Positions 45,044-54,127 of a DNA stretch of 64,000 nucleotides are shown one piece after another. A program made the position numbers and the translations under genes. The stretch is from Hujiaoplasma nucleasis (GTDB taxonomy: Bacteria; Bacillota_I; Bacilli_A; Izemoplasmatales; Hujiaoplasmataceae). The stretch is taken from assembly GCF_013745115.1 (NCBI RefSeq), contig NZ_CP051151.1, positions 1,612,001 to 1,676,000 of the forward strand. Direction: 5' to 3'. A model generated the notes under the pieces. The model had not been told where the DNA came from. It did no database searches and saw nothing but the letters and a program-made list of their open reading frames with translations. Numbering within the stretch: position 1 is the stretch's first letter; each line of letters begins with the position of its first letter.

Positions 45044-45927
45044 GATTGATTCCTTTGATGAAAAGATAATAATCTTGATAAAGTATTTTTCATGTCTTTG
45101 CGATGAACAACCTTATCTATAAAACCTTTTTCTAGTAAAAACTCCGACTTTTGGAAACCTTCAGGTAAGGTTTGTTTAATGGTCTGTTCAATAACTCTTG
45201 GGCCAGCAAAACCAATTAAAGCATCTGGTTCAGCAAGAATGATATCCCCTAAAGAAGCAAAACTAGCAGTTACTCCACCTGTCGTTGGATGTGTTAAAAC
45301 CGATATATACAATAAACCCATATTGGCATGCTTTGCCACTGCCGCAGAGGTTTTTGCCATTTGCATTAAACTAAAAATACCCTCTTGCATTCTGGCCCCA
45401 CCAGATGCAGTGAAAATGATTACAGGTAATTTTTTATAAATAGCATATTCAAATGTTTTTGTAACTTTTTCTCCTACAACTGACCCCATGGACCCCATAA
45501 GGAAATAACTATCCATGACGCCAATAACTGCTGGTTGACCATGAATTTCACCATAACCATAGATATAGGCTTCATCTAAATGAGTTGAAGATTTGTATTC
45601 TTGAATCTTTTCTTCATATCCATGAAGAAAAAGAGGATTTAAAGTAATGTAGCCTATCCCCTTTTCTATAAATGAATTTCGATCTACTATATGTTGTATT
45701 CGATCAATTGATCGCATTCTAAAATGATATGAACAGTCACTGCACACATAATCATTTTGGATATTAATTTTTTTGTTAATTGTTTTTCCACAGTTAGGAC
45801 ATTGTTCGTATAAACCTTTAGGAACATCCATTTTTTGAATATCGGAAAAATGTCTATCTTTATGAAAAACATTAAACTTACTTTTTAATTGTTTACGCTC
45901 ATTAATGGCTTTTCTTATTTCATTCAT
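45040..45927 (-). CDS. accD: Acetyl-CoA carboxylase carboxyltransferase subunit beta
   Basis: Beta half of the carboxyltransferase (295 aa). The N-terminal zinc ribbon has Cys43, Cys46, Cys62 and Cys65 (CPNC and CSDC), then FTASGGARMQEGIFSLMQMAK and the crotonase-like GPRVIEQTIKQ segment. I start at ATG 45927 (MNEIRKA), with GGAG 10 bases upstream; two earlier in-frame ATGs lie 6 and 9 bases further up. Overlaps accC and accA. Confidence 0.94.
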   Translation of the reverse strand: MNEIRKAINERKQLKSKFNVFHKDRHFSDIQKMDVPKGLYEQCPNCGKTINKKINIQNDYVCSDCSYHFRMRSIDRIQHIVDRNSFIEKGIGYITLNPLFLHGYEEKIQEYKSSTHLDEAYIYGYGEIHGQPAVIGVMDSYFLMGSMGSVVGEKVTKTFEYAIYKKLPVIIFTASGGARMQEGIFSLMQMAKTSAAVAKHANMGLLYISVLTHPTTGGVTASFASLGDIILAEPDALIGFAGPRVIEQTIKQTLPEGFQKSEFLLEKGFIDKVVHRKDMKNTLSRLLSFHQRNQS

Positions 45928-47281
45928 GCTCATCATACTCCAAGAGAGATTCTAAATGAGATTCAATAAAAGAAGTATCAAAATCACCTTTTAAATAACA
46001 AGGTTCATGAAGTATTAAGTATAAAAATGATTGATTTGTTTGAATACCTTGAACTACAAGTTCTTCTAAGGCAGCCTGCATTTTTTTGATTGCTTCATCT
46101 CGATTTTTACCATGAACAATCATCTTGCCTATCATTGAATCGTAATGTGGCAAAATTTTAGAACCGGAATATATAAATGAATCAAAACGTACACCAGGAC
46201 CTGATGGCATATGAAACAAATGAAGATCCCCCGGGCTCGGTCTAAATTGGTTTTTAGGATTTTCAGCATTGATTCTACATTCAATACTGTGCCCGTGGAA
46301 ATGAATATCATTTTGCTTCATAACCAATTTTTCACCAGCAGCAATTTTTATTTGTTCTGAAATAATATCGATTTGTGTTATCATTTCCGTGACTGGATGT
46401 TCAACTTGAATTCTTGTGTTCATTTCAATAAAATAAAATTCATTATTAGATACTAAAAATTCAATAGTACCTGCGTTTTCATATTGAACATGCTTGCAAG
46501 CTTTTATAGCGACATCTGTCATCTTGTCTCTTAAAGATTTAGAGATTAAAGAAGGGGCTTCTTCAATAACCTTTTGGTTACGTCTTTGAATGCTGCAATC
46601 TCTTTCGCCTAAATGAAGTACATTTCCATATTTATCACATAAAACTTGTACTTCTATATGTTTGGGATTTTCTATATATTTTTCTATATACATCGTTTGA
46701 TCGCCAAAAGCATTTTTAGCTTCTGTTTTTGCGGTTTCAAACGCAGTCGAGAAATCTTCTTTTTTAAATGCAATTCTCATCCCTCTACCACCGCCACCAG
46801 CAGAAGCCTTAATTAAAACAGGGTATGTTATTTTTTCAGCGATAGCTTTGCCTTCATTCAAATCTTTGACACTTCCTTCGCTTCCTGGAACCACAGGAAC
46901 TCCTGCTTGAATCATCATTTCTCTAGCCTTTGATTTATTGCCCATTAAACTTATAGTATGGCTTTTTGGACCGATAAAAACAATTCCACATGTTTCACAA
47001 AGTTCTGCAAAAGCTGGATTCTCACTTAAAAAACCGAAACCAGGATGAATGGCTTCAGAACCAGTGTGAATGGCTGCAGAGATTATATTTTCCATGTTTA
47101 AATAGGATTCGCTAGATTTAGCGCCTCCAATACAAACAGATTCATCAGCCAATTGTACGTGAAGACTATCTTTATCGACTTCGCTATAAACAGCCACTGT
47201 TTTAATACCCATGTACATACATGATCTGATGATTCTAACAGCGATTTCTCCTCGATTAGCGACTAATATTTTTTGAAACAT
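45920..47281 (-). CDS. accC: Biotin carboxylase subunit of acetyl-CoA carboxylase
   Basis: Carboxylates the biotin of AccB with ATP and bicarbonate (453 aa). N-terminal FQKILVANRGEIAVRIIRS, ATP-grasp glycine loop KASAGGGGRGMRI, and the EMNTRIQVEHPVTEMIT active-site stretch are intact. Shares bases with the accB stop and the accD start. The C-terminal residues are slightly extended (HEYDEHE region). Confidence 0.96.
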   Translation of the reverse strand: MFQKILVANRGEIAVRIIRSCMYMGIKTVAVYSEVDKDSLHVQLADESVCIGGAKSSESYLNMENIISAAIHTGSEAIHPGFGFLSENPAFAELCETCGIVFIGPKSHTISLMGNKSKAREMMIQAGVPVVPGSEGSVKDLNEGKAIAEKITYPVLIKASAGGGGRGMRIAFKKEDFSTAFETAKTEAKNAFGDQTMYIEKYIENPKHIEVQVLCDKYGNVLHLGERDCSIQRRNQKVIEEAPSLISKSLRDKMTDVAIKACKHVQYENAGTIEFLVSNNEFYFIEMNTRIQVEHPVTEMITQIDIISEQIKIAAGEKLVMKQNDIHFHGHSIECRINAENPKNQFRPSPGDLHLFHMPSGPGVRFDSFIYSGSKILPHYDSMIGKMIVHGKNRDEAIKKMQAALEELVVQGIQTNQSFLYLILHEPCYLKGDFDTSFIESHLESLLEYDEHE

Positions 47282-47712
47282 TATATGGCCTCAATCTCAA
47301 TCATTACTTGGTTAAATTCAACCATGCTTTCATTGTTTACATGAATAGCTTTGACAATACCATTGATTGGAGACCTAATTTCATTCATCACCTTCATTGC
47401 TTCCACGATACATAAAACATCCCCAGTTTGTACTTCTTGGTTGATTTTTATATAAGGTGGATTATCAGGTGAAGGAGCATTATAAAAAACCCCAACAAGA
47501 GGTGATTTAATCTTGATAAAGTTGTTTTCTATCGGTTTGTTTTCTTCTTTTATTGGGATAGTTTTTACTTGTGGTTCATGAACTTCAGTAATATATTGTT
47601 TATTTTCAGACTTTTCTAGTTTTACATTAAAATCTTTTTCACTAATTTCTAATTTATGAATGGTAGAATTTTCAAATTCTTTTATGATTTTTTTGAGTTC
47701 TTTAATGTCCAT
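47281..47712 (-). CDS. accB: Biotin carboxyl carrier protein of acetyl-CoA carboxylase
   Basis: Carries biotin between AccC and AccD/AccA (143 aa). The biotinyl domain is C-terminal, with the target Lys107 in EAMKVMNEI and the PLVGVFYNAPSPDNPPYI thumb typical of BCCP. The N-terminal 60 residues are a charged linker. It sits 20 bases after acpP, and the stop overlaps accC. Confidence 0.94.
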   Translation of the reverse strand: MDIKELKKIIKEFENSTIHKLEISEKDFNVKLEKSENKQYITEVHEPQVKTIPIKEENKPIENNFIKIKSPLVGVFYNAPSPDNPPYIKINQEVQTGDVLCIVEAMKVMNEIRSPINGIVKAIHVNNESMVEFNQVMIEIEAI

Positions 47713-47732
47713 AATGACCTCTCAAATATTTA

Positions 47733-47960
47733 TTACTGATTATTTTCTATATATTCAACAATAGCTTTTACAGTCGTAAGATTTGTTGCGTCGTTTTCAT
47801 TAATTGTAATTTCAAATTCATCTTCTATCGTCATAATTAATTCAACAGCATCCAAAGAATCTGCCCCTAAATCATTGACTAAATGTGAATCTAAATTTAT
47901 GTTTTCTTCTTTAACACCTAATTCTTTTGCGATTAGTTTTTTTAAGTTTTCAAATATCAT
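47733..47960 (-). CDS. acpP: Acyl carrier protein
   Basis: Small acidic carrier (75 aa) with the phosphopantetheine Ser35 in LGADSLDAVELI. I start at ATG 47960 (MIFENLKK), just after GGAGA; a longer frame upstream is not translated from a ribosome site. It is the first gene of the FASII operon, fed by the promoter at 47995-48023, so its mRNA level should be highest. Confidence 0.95.
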   Translation of the reverse strand: MIFENLKKLIAKELGVKEENINLDSHLVNDLGADSLDAVELIMTIEDEFEITINENDATNLTTVKAIVEYIENNQ

Positions 47961-47994
47961 TTTTAAGTCTCCTTTATTAACAAAAATTTGACTC

Positions 47995-48023
47995 ATTTTA
48001 ACATTTTTAAGTGTGAGTGTCAA
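47995..48023 (-). promoter_or_regulatory. Promoter of the FASII operon
   Basis: Minus strand: TTGACA, exactly 17 bases, TAAAAT, ending 35 bases before acpP. The best consensus promoter in the window. The FabT-like half-sites lie just upstream of its -35. Confidence 0.85.
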
Positions 48024-48028
48024 GATAT

Positions 48029-48050
48029 TTTGATGTTCAAACTATTTGAA
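48029..48050. promoter_or_regulatory. FabT-like operator: three TTTGA/TCAAA half-sites, 3-bp spacers
   Basis: TTTGA, TGT, TCAAA, CTA, TTTGA. The first two form the palindrome TTTGANNNTCAAA, the known FabT box of lactic acid bacteria; the last two form TTCAAANNNTTTGAA. It starts 5 bases upstream of the -35. No fabT gene is in the window, so the regulator is inferred. Confidence 0.6.
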
Positions 48051-48215
48051 ATTAAAAGTAATTATGTGTTCACTATTCGATAAGATAGATATTATCAATA
48101 TAAAAGCATATTTGATTGTTTTTTTCTTAACAAAAGAAGTTTTCATTGAGTTTTTTATCTTCTTATAAAAAAATATGTTAAAATAAATAGATGAATATAT
48201 TATAGGAGATGAATT

Positions 48216-48887
48216 ATGACAGAAATTATAGATTTACTAGCCATAGATAATTTATTAAGATTCTTAGTTTCACTAGCTTTATCTATTGTATTAGGTATTG
48301 CTATTGCTTTTGTATACAAAGTAACCCATAAAGGTTTAAATTATGAAAGCTCTTTTTTATCAACAATTGTGCTTTTAGCGCCAATTGTGACTTTGGTTAT
48401 GTTTTTTATCCAAGGTGATCTTGTATTATCACTAGGTCTCGTAGGCTCATTATCAATTATCCGTTTTAGAACCCCTATTAAAGATACAAGAGACATGATA
48501 TTCTTATTTTGGACCATTGCGACTGGTTTGGGTATTGGAACATTGAACTGGACGCTATCTATGATATCAACCGCTATACTCGCTGTGTTAATGTATTTAC
48601 TATTTATCATTAAGTATGGAAGAAGCAAACATAATGAGTATATTTTAATGATCAGCGGTCAAGGTGAGTTTAATGAATCAATGGTAGATTCTTTAATTGA
48701 AAAGGGAATTAGAAAAGTATATCTTAGAAGCCATGAAATCCATAGCAATCGTTTTGACTTAGTATATGAATTGCTTTTTGATGAAAAAGATTTAGATGTG
48801 ATTCACGGTTTTATTAAAGAAATTAAAGAAAATAAAAATATAGAAAAAATATCACTCTTATCTCCACAACTTAATTTACCTATGTAA
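48216..48887 (+). CDS. DUF4956 family membrane protein
   Basis: A 223-residue protein with four membrane helices in its first 140 residues (including LSLGLVGSLSIIRFRTPIKDTRDMIF, the family's conserved S-I-I-R-F-R-T-x-I-K motif) and a cytoplasmic C-terminal domain. Function unknown. In many bacteria such genes sit next to VTC polyphosphate-polymerase and CotH genes, as they do here. Good AGGAGATG site; 11 bases to the next gene. A membrane component of a polyphosphate or surface system is plausible but is inference. Confidence 0.85.
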   Translation: MTEIIDLLAIDNLLRFLVSLALSIVLGIAIAFVYKVTHKGLNYESSFLSTIVLLAPIVTLVMFFIQGDLVLSLGLVGSLSIIRFRTPIKDTRDMIFLFWTIATGLGIGTLNWTLSMISTAILAVLMYLLFIIKYGRSKHNEYILMISGQGEFNESMVDSLIEKGIRKVYLRSHEIHSNRFDLVYELLFDEKDLDVIHGFIKEIKENKNIEKISLLSPQLNLPM

Positions 48888-48898
48888 TAGGAGTTTTT

Positions 48899-49651
48899 AT
48901 GAGAATAACAAATCGCTTTGAATACAAATATGTTCTTGATTTAAGAACATATTTTGCATTTAAAAACAGATTATCTTTATATATGAAAAAAGGACTCCAT
49001 ACTGATCTTGCTCAAAACAAACAATATTTTGTTAGAAGTTTGTATTATGATACTTATGATTTTAAACATTATTATGAATCAGAAGATGGCCAATTTGGAA
49101 GGATTAAGTGTCGGGTAAGAACCTACCATAAGACTCAAGAAGAAGCTAATATTATATCCATTGAAATCAAAACAAAACATGGAGCCAACGTTAAAAAATA
49201 CAGTCAACTTATTCCTATAGAGGACTACTTATACTTTTTAAAAAATCACTGTTTTCAAAAATCTTCCATGATTCTAGATGAGTTTACCAGACTTATTCAT
49301 CTGCAACAATTGGAAGCAAAAGCAATCGTTGAATATGAACGAGAAGGTTACGTGCCAAAAATCAGTAGTGATTTAAGAATAACCTTTGATCACTCGGTAA
49401 GAAGTGGAGCATCAAAAGAATTATTTCCTGAAGAAGAAATAGCCTTGCACCAACACAATCAAATGATTGTTTGTGAGATTAAGTGTGGAATGAAGAAACC
49501 ACAATGGTTAGAAATGATGATTAAAGAATTTGGACTTAAACTAGTTGGTAATAGCAAATATATTCAAGCTATTTCTCGAATGTATCCTAGCATTATCAGT
49601 CGTTTAGAATGTTCCAACAATCTAAAAGAAATAGAAGGTGACACTCAATGA
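48899..49651 (+). CDS. VTC-domain (polyphosphate polymerase-like) protein
   Basis: A 250-residue single VTC domain, the tunnel fold of the yeast Vtc4 polyphosphate polymerase. Conserved basic and acidic residues are visible in RFEYKYVLD (near the start), YYDTYDF, RIKCRVRTYH, ISIEIKTKHG, IVEYERE and CEIKCGMKKP, matching the charged beta-barrel lining. No signal peptide or membrane helix, so it would act in the cytoplasm beside the DUF4956 protein. The gene overlaps the CotH lipoprotein gene by 4 bases (ATGA). Polyphosphate synthesis is inferred from the fold and has not been tested for most bacterial members. Confidence 0.88.
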   Translation: MRITNRFEYKYVLDLRTYFAFKNRLSLYMKKGLHTDLAQNKQYFVRSLYYDTYDFKHYYESEDGQFGRIKCRVRTYHKTQEEANIISIEIKTKHGANVKKYSQLIPIEDYLYFLKNHCFQKSSMILDEFTRLIHLQQLEAKAIVEYEREGYVPKISSDLRITFDHSVRSGASKELFPEEEIALHQHNQMIVCEIKCGMKKPQWLEMMIKEFGLKLVGNSKYIQAISRMYPSIISRLECSNNLKEIEGDTQ

Positions 49652-52515
49652 GAAAACTGCTGGGATTATTGGTATTAATCTTGTTTACATGGACTGGATT
49701 TGCTTGTACCTACGAAAATCCTGTTATTGAATTTGAAGATCCTAATTTAGAAATTGCATTAAGAGAGTTATTAAATAAATCAGAAGGTGATATTGATGCT
49801 AGAGATGCAAGAAGTATTACCACATTGGATCTATTGGGTAGAAATATTTCAAACCTTAATGGCTTAGAGTATTTTACTAATTTAGAAGTCTTAATTTTAG
49901 AAGATAATTTTGTTAGTGATTTAAGACCTCTTCGTGATTTGAAAAAGTTAGAGTCTTTAAATTTAAGAAACAATGAAATCACTAATCTCAATGACATTTA
50001 TTTTCAGGAAATTATTGATTTACCATTAACTTCTTTATCTCTAAGACATAATGTTGTAAGAGATGAGTTTGATAATCAAACAAGGATTTCTGATATTTCA
50101 TTATTAGCAAATTTTAGTGATTTAGAGTATTTAGATTTACAGGATAACCATATTAAGAATATAGAAGCTTTAAAAAATTTAAGTAAACTGACTTACTTAA
50201 ATATTAGTCAAAATGATTTAGAAGATAAAAGTGTTTTAGACTTGGAAAATTTAATTCACTTACAAAGTTTGAATTTAAGACAAACAGGTGTTACTAATCT
50301 AGATGTCTTAGCAAATTTTACTGATTTAGAGTATTTAAACATTCATTCAAATACTGAACTAACTTCAATTGCTTTCATTTCTTCTTTGACGAAATTAGAA
50401 ACCTTGATCGCTCAAAATGTTCCTATCGGTAATCAAATTGGTTTATTAGAAGACCATAATCAATTGTTAAGACTAAATTTACAAAATACGAATATTAATG
50501 ATTTGTCAGTTATAATTGATTTAATGGAAGCAGGGGCCTTGCAAGATGATCCTTTACTTGGACAATACGCTGAAGTAAATATAGCGGCCAATCCCTTGAC
50601 TGAAAATGATTATGAAAAACTTGTGCCGTTTTGGGATAATATTAATTCAAAAGTACCAGCGGTCTTGCCACTTGGTGAAATCTTTTATCCTTTGATCAAT
50701 GAAATTATGGCTTCGAATGATAACTCTTTAGAAGATTATCAAGGAGAGAATGTCGATTGGATTGAACTATATAATCCTACAGATACACCTATGGATATCA
50801 GTGGATATTATTTAAGCGACAATATAGAAGAACTAAAAAAATGGGCTTTCCCAGAAAACACTATAATCCCTGCAGAAGGTTACCTACTAGTTTACGCTTC
50901 AGGAAAAGATGTATTGACAAATGATCAAATACATACTAACTTCAATATTGCTAGAGATGGGGAAGAATTAGTTTTAACAGCTAAGGATGGCCAACAAATT
51001 TTAGACTATGTTCCTGATTTGATTGTTCCAAGAGACTATTCTTATGGTAGAAAAATAGACGGTGAACAACCTTGGTTATATTTTGATATATATCAAGTAT
51101 CACCTGGTTTATCAAATAATGACTATATCCCTTATAGTATGGATGATTCAATTGTACCTACTGATTTTTCATTTAATACAGAGACTTTTGATAGGTTTTT
51201 TAATGATGATATAGAGAAAAATATCATTATTAAAATATCTGAATATGAATGGAATCGTTATGATGAGCTCATGATAAGATATAGCGAGTTATTTAATGGA
51301 GAATTAAGGAGTGACCATTATGCTAAAGCCGACTTTCTTTATGAAGATGAGTTTGGCCAAATCCTCGTGGGAAATGTAGGTTTTAGAACTAAGGGAAATA
51401 TGTCAAGAGATAGAATTCAAAATGATGATGGTTCTTTAAATATGTCTAACTTTAAAATTTCTTTTCACGAATCTTTTGGTGATGAAAACTTAGATTTAAA
51501 TAGAAAAAGAACTGTTTTTGAAGTTGAAGAATTAGATATGAAATGGAACCGTAATTTTGATCCTACTTATTCAACAGAAAAATTTTCTCTAGACTTAATG
51601 AGAGAATTTGGAGTAAAATCTGCATATGCAACACTCGCAAACTTATATATAGAGATAGATGGGCAAAGATACTTTTATGGTGTATATACAGTATTTGAAC
51701 CTATAGATGAGTTATTCTTAAATAAGAGGTTTGAGGAAGACCATGCCCAAGGTGATTTATTTAAAAGCCTTTGGCAACAATTTGGTCCAGCTTCTTTAAT
51801 GGATGATTATCCATTCAGAGCCATAGGCATTAAAGACGTATCCATGAACTATCGGCCAACTTATGATTTAAAGACGAATAAAGACTTTTTTGATAGAAGT
51901 AAGTTAGAGTTCTTCATTTCGCAAATTAATGATTTAAATGGTATAGATTTTGAAAATTATATAGAAGAAAACTTTGATGTGGATCAGTTTTTAAGGTACA
52001 TGGCTATAGGTGTTTTACTAGGAAATCCAGATGATTATCGAGCTATGGGAAATAATTATTATTTGTATCAAGATCCCGTATCAAATCAATGGTCAATCAT
52101 TCCATATGACTATGACCACGGTCTTGGTCAAGGTTGGGATGGGCAGCCTGTATTTTCAAATTGGACCATCAATAATGATATTTATGAATGGGGAAATTTA
52201 AACGCTTATCAACAAGGAAAAAGTTATGCAAATCCACTATCTCATAAAATATTAAAAATTGAGAAATATCAATTACAATTTGAAGCTTATTTAGAAATTT
52301 TAATTGATCAAAGTAATGATTATTTTAAATTCAGTGAATTTGAAGCTATGGTCAATAATCATCAATCTATTTATGGTGATGGTTTAAATGAGGCAATGAT
52401 GAATTTGGAATTTGGTTTCAGAAATTCTGAATGGTATTTTCAAGAAAAAATAAATTCAATACAAGAACAGTTAGATTATTATAAAAACAACCCAGACCAA
52501 AGACCTAAGTGGTAA
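49648..52515 (+). CDS. LRR-lamin tail-CotH kinase surface lipoprotein
   Basis: A 955-residue lipoprotein; Cys20 follows the lipobox GFAC. Residues about 35-330 are leucine-rich repeats of the internalin type. A lamin-tail-like LTD domain (about 348-475, starting INEIMASN, with WIELYNPTDTPMDISGYYLSD) is followed by a CotH kinase domain (about 510-850) with GFRTKGNMS and metal motif YDYD (Asp821 and 823). The LRR would bind a partner, the kinase might modify it. Start and stop overlaps tie it to the VTC gene. A second, simpler CotH protein is at 15727-17814. A terminator follows. Confidence 0.9.
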   Translation: MRKLLGLLVLILFTWTGFACTYENPVIEFEDPNLEIALRELLNKSEGDIDARDARSITTLDLLGRNISNLNGLEYFTNLEVLILEDNFVSDLRPLRDLKKLESLNLRNNEITNLNDIYFQEIIDLPLTSLSLRHNVVRDEFDNQTRISDISLLANFSDLEYLDLQDNHIKNIEALKNLSKLTYLNISQNDLEDKSVLDLENLIHLQSLNLRQTGVTNLDVLANFTDLEYLNIHSNTELTSIAFISSLTKLETLIAQNVPIGNQIGLLEDHNQLLRLNLQNTNINDLSVIIDLMEAGALQDDPLLGQYAEVNIAANPLTENDYEKLVPFWDNINSKVPAVLPLGEIFYPLINEIMASNDNSLEDYQGENVDWIELYNPTDTPMDISGYYLSDNIEELKKWAFPENTIIPAEGYLLVYASGKDVLTNDQIHTNFNIARDGEELVLTAKDGQQILDYVPDLIVPRDYSYGRKIDGEQPWLYFDIYQVSPGLSNNDYIPYSMDDSIVPTDFSFNTETFDRFFNDDIEKNIIIKISEYEWNRYDELMIRYSELFNGELRSDHYAKADFLYEDEFGQILVGNVGFRTKGNMSRDRIQNDDGSLNMSNFKISFHESFGDENLDLNRKRTVFEVEELDMKWNRNFDPTYSTEKFSLDLMREFGVKSAYATLANLYIEIDGQRYFYGVYTVFEPIDELFLNKRFEEDHAQGDLFKSLWQQFGPASLMDDYPFRAIGIKDVSMNYRPTYDLKTNKDFFDRSKLEFFISQINDLNGIDFENYIEENFDVDQFLRYMAIGVLLGNPDDYRAMGNNYYLYQDPVSNQWSIIPYDYDHGLGQGWDGQPVFSNWTINNDIYEWGNLNAYQQGKSYANPLSHKILKIEKYQLQFEAYLEILIDQSNDYFKFSEFEAMVNNHQSIYGDGLNEAMMNLEFGFRNSEWYFQEKINSIQEQLDYYKNNPDQRPKW

Positions 52516-52520
52516 AATTT

Positions 52521-52555
52521 AAAAAAGATAATATCGAATTATTATCTTTTTTTAA
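52521..52555 (+). terminator. Terminator after the LRR-CotH gene
   Basis: GATAATA pairs with TATTATC (52527-52533, 52540-52546), extended by A/T pairs, followed by seven Ts. Confidence 0.82.
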
Positions 52556-52689
52556 TTTAATTTACATTTTTTTTATAAAATTCTTTGATTCTACATATTT
52601 TTTTATTTTCTTGTCTTATTTATTTATCAACAAAACTTATAAAAAAAGTAATCAGTGATAAAATAAAATAAAAAAGAGGAGAATTCAAA

Positions 52690-53274
52690 ATGAGAAAAAC
52701 ATCAATTATAATAATTTCTATTACTGTCTTGTTGGCATTGATTGTCACGATTTCATTAATTACAGGTTATAATAATATCATCGACAAAGATGAAAGTATT
52801 AAACAAGGATATTCAGAAATCGATCGACGTTTGCAACAACGGTATGATACCCTAATACCCTTAGCAGAAGCTGTTAATGGTTTTCAAGATCAAGAAAGGG
52901 TTATTTATGACATGATTACATCTGCTAGACAAGCTTATGCTGAAGCAAAGGCTAATGATGATATTCAAGCTATGATTGAAGCCGATGCCTTACAATCTAT
53001 TGCCCTAACCAATTTATTAGCATTGATTGAGGATAATCCTAATATAAACTCCCTTCAAGCATATCAAACCTATATGGATGCAGTTTGGGGTATTGAATCT
53101 GCTTTATCTGAAGCAAGAAGACAATATAATAATGCTGTGGCAGAATATAATCGATATGTAAGAAAGTTTCCGGGTTTATTATATAAAAACTTATATGACT
53201 TTACTGACGAGTTTGAATATTGGAGAGTTCAAGAAGGAGCAGATCAAATTCCAGATATCACTTTTGGAGATTGA
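52690..53274 (+). CDS. LemA family protein
   Basis: A 194-residue single-helix-anchored protein: N-terminal membrane segment (about 7-27), then GYNNIIDKDESIKQGYSEIDRRLQQRYDTLIPLAEAV, typical of LemA, a helical bundle and the C-terminal ARRQYNNAVAEYNRYVRKFPG. Function is not settled; the gene often pairs with TPM/YgcG proteins, as here. AGAGGAG precedes the ATG. It is followed by the TPM gene after one base. Confidence 0.9.
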   Translation: MRKTSIIIISITVLLALIVTISLITGYNNIIDKDESIKQGYSEIDRRLQQRYDTLIPLAEAVNGFQDQERVIYDMITSARQAYAEAKANDDIQAMIEADALQSIALTNLLALIEDNPNINSLQAYQTYMDAVWGIESALSEARRQYNNAVAEYNRYVRKFPGLLYKNLYDFTDEFEYWRVQEGADQIPDITFGD

Positions 53275-53275
53275 A

Positions 53276-54055
53276 ATGAAAAAGATAATTGCTTTTGCTT
53301 TCATCATTATTTATGGGGTATTTTTTCTTGTGTCATGTAAAAATGAACCTTACCCAAAGCCAAGCAATGCCTATTATGTAAATGATTATGCTGATAAGTT
53401 TTCACCCTATTTAGAGTCTAAAATTAGACTTGAAGGTGAGAGATTATTTGATGAAGAATTGGATGATGGTGATAGACCAGGGGCCCAAATAGTATTCGCT
53501 ACATTTGCAGTAGAAAACGAAAGTGATATAGAAACCTATAATTTATCTGATATATATAATCAATGGAAGATTGGAAAAGATGATTTAGGAATTTTGGTCG
53601 TCTACTTTTATGTAGGCGATAAGGATAAACCAGAATCTTTAGAACTCAATTTAGTACAAATAGAAATAGGGTATGCTATGGAAGTTTATTTAAGTCCATC
53701 TGAAGCTGGAGCTATTTTAGATAAAACTATTGTAGCTTCGGAAGATGAAGATACTGGTTCAGCTCACTTGTTGTATGAATTACTCACTTTGGTATATGAT
53801 GAAGTCTATGACATTTCTTTTAATTATGACTTAGAAACATATGAGTATTATCGAGAAGACTATGATGAATACTCAGATTATGATGGTCTTTGGGAATGGA
53901 TTTTGTTTGTGATTTTATCACCTTCATCTTCTTGGTTAGAAAAAGGGATTCTTTCTGTTCTAGGTATTATTTTCTTAGGTTCAGGTGGTTTGATTATTAA
54001 AAATGTTGCTGGCGGTGGTGGCTCAGGCGGTATGGGTATAAGGAGAAGGAAATAA
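53276..54055 (+). CDS. TPM-domain (YgcG-like) lipoprotein
   Basis: A 259-residue lipoprotein starting at ATG 53276 (MKKIIAF; the longest frame begins upstream inside lemA). Lipobox LVSC gives Cys21. A TPM domain covers about 30-180 (YYVNDYADKFSP, GKDDLGILVVYFYV, IEIGYAMEVYLSP). A Tyr/Asp-rich linker (residues 185-215) and a membrane helix with a Gly-rich end (GGGGSGGMGIRRRK) follow. Pairing with LemA is known, the function is not. Confidence 0.82.
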   Translation: MKKIIAFAFIIIYGVFFLVSCKNEPYPKPSNAYYVNDYADKFSPYLESKIRLEGERLFDEELDDGDRPGAQIVFATFAVENESDIETYNLSDIYNQWKIGKDDLGILVVYFYVGDKDKPESLELNLVQIEIGYAMEVYLSPSEAGAILDKTIVASEDEDTGSAHLLYELLTLVYDEVYDISFNYDLETYEYYREDYDEYSDYDGLWEWILFVILSPSSSWLEKGILSVLGIIFLGSGGLIIKNVAGGGGSGGMGIRRRK

Positions 54056-54087
54056 AAGTAGATTGTGTATATCTACTTTTTTTTATT
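54054..54087 (+). terminator. Terminator after the TPM gene
   Basis: GTAGAT pairs with ATCTAC, extended by A-T pairs, and is followed by eight Ts. It begins at the stop codon of the TPM gene. Confidence 0.8.
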
Positions 54088-54127
54088 TTTTATGGTATAA
54101 TTCGCTTATATAGTAGAGGTTCAAAAA

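Noticed and set aside
47961-48215. Additional inverted repeat GATAA/TTATC (48079-48097) as an operator
   Set aside because: Arms of only 5 AT-rich bases with an 8-base spacer are expected often by chance here.
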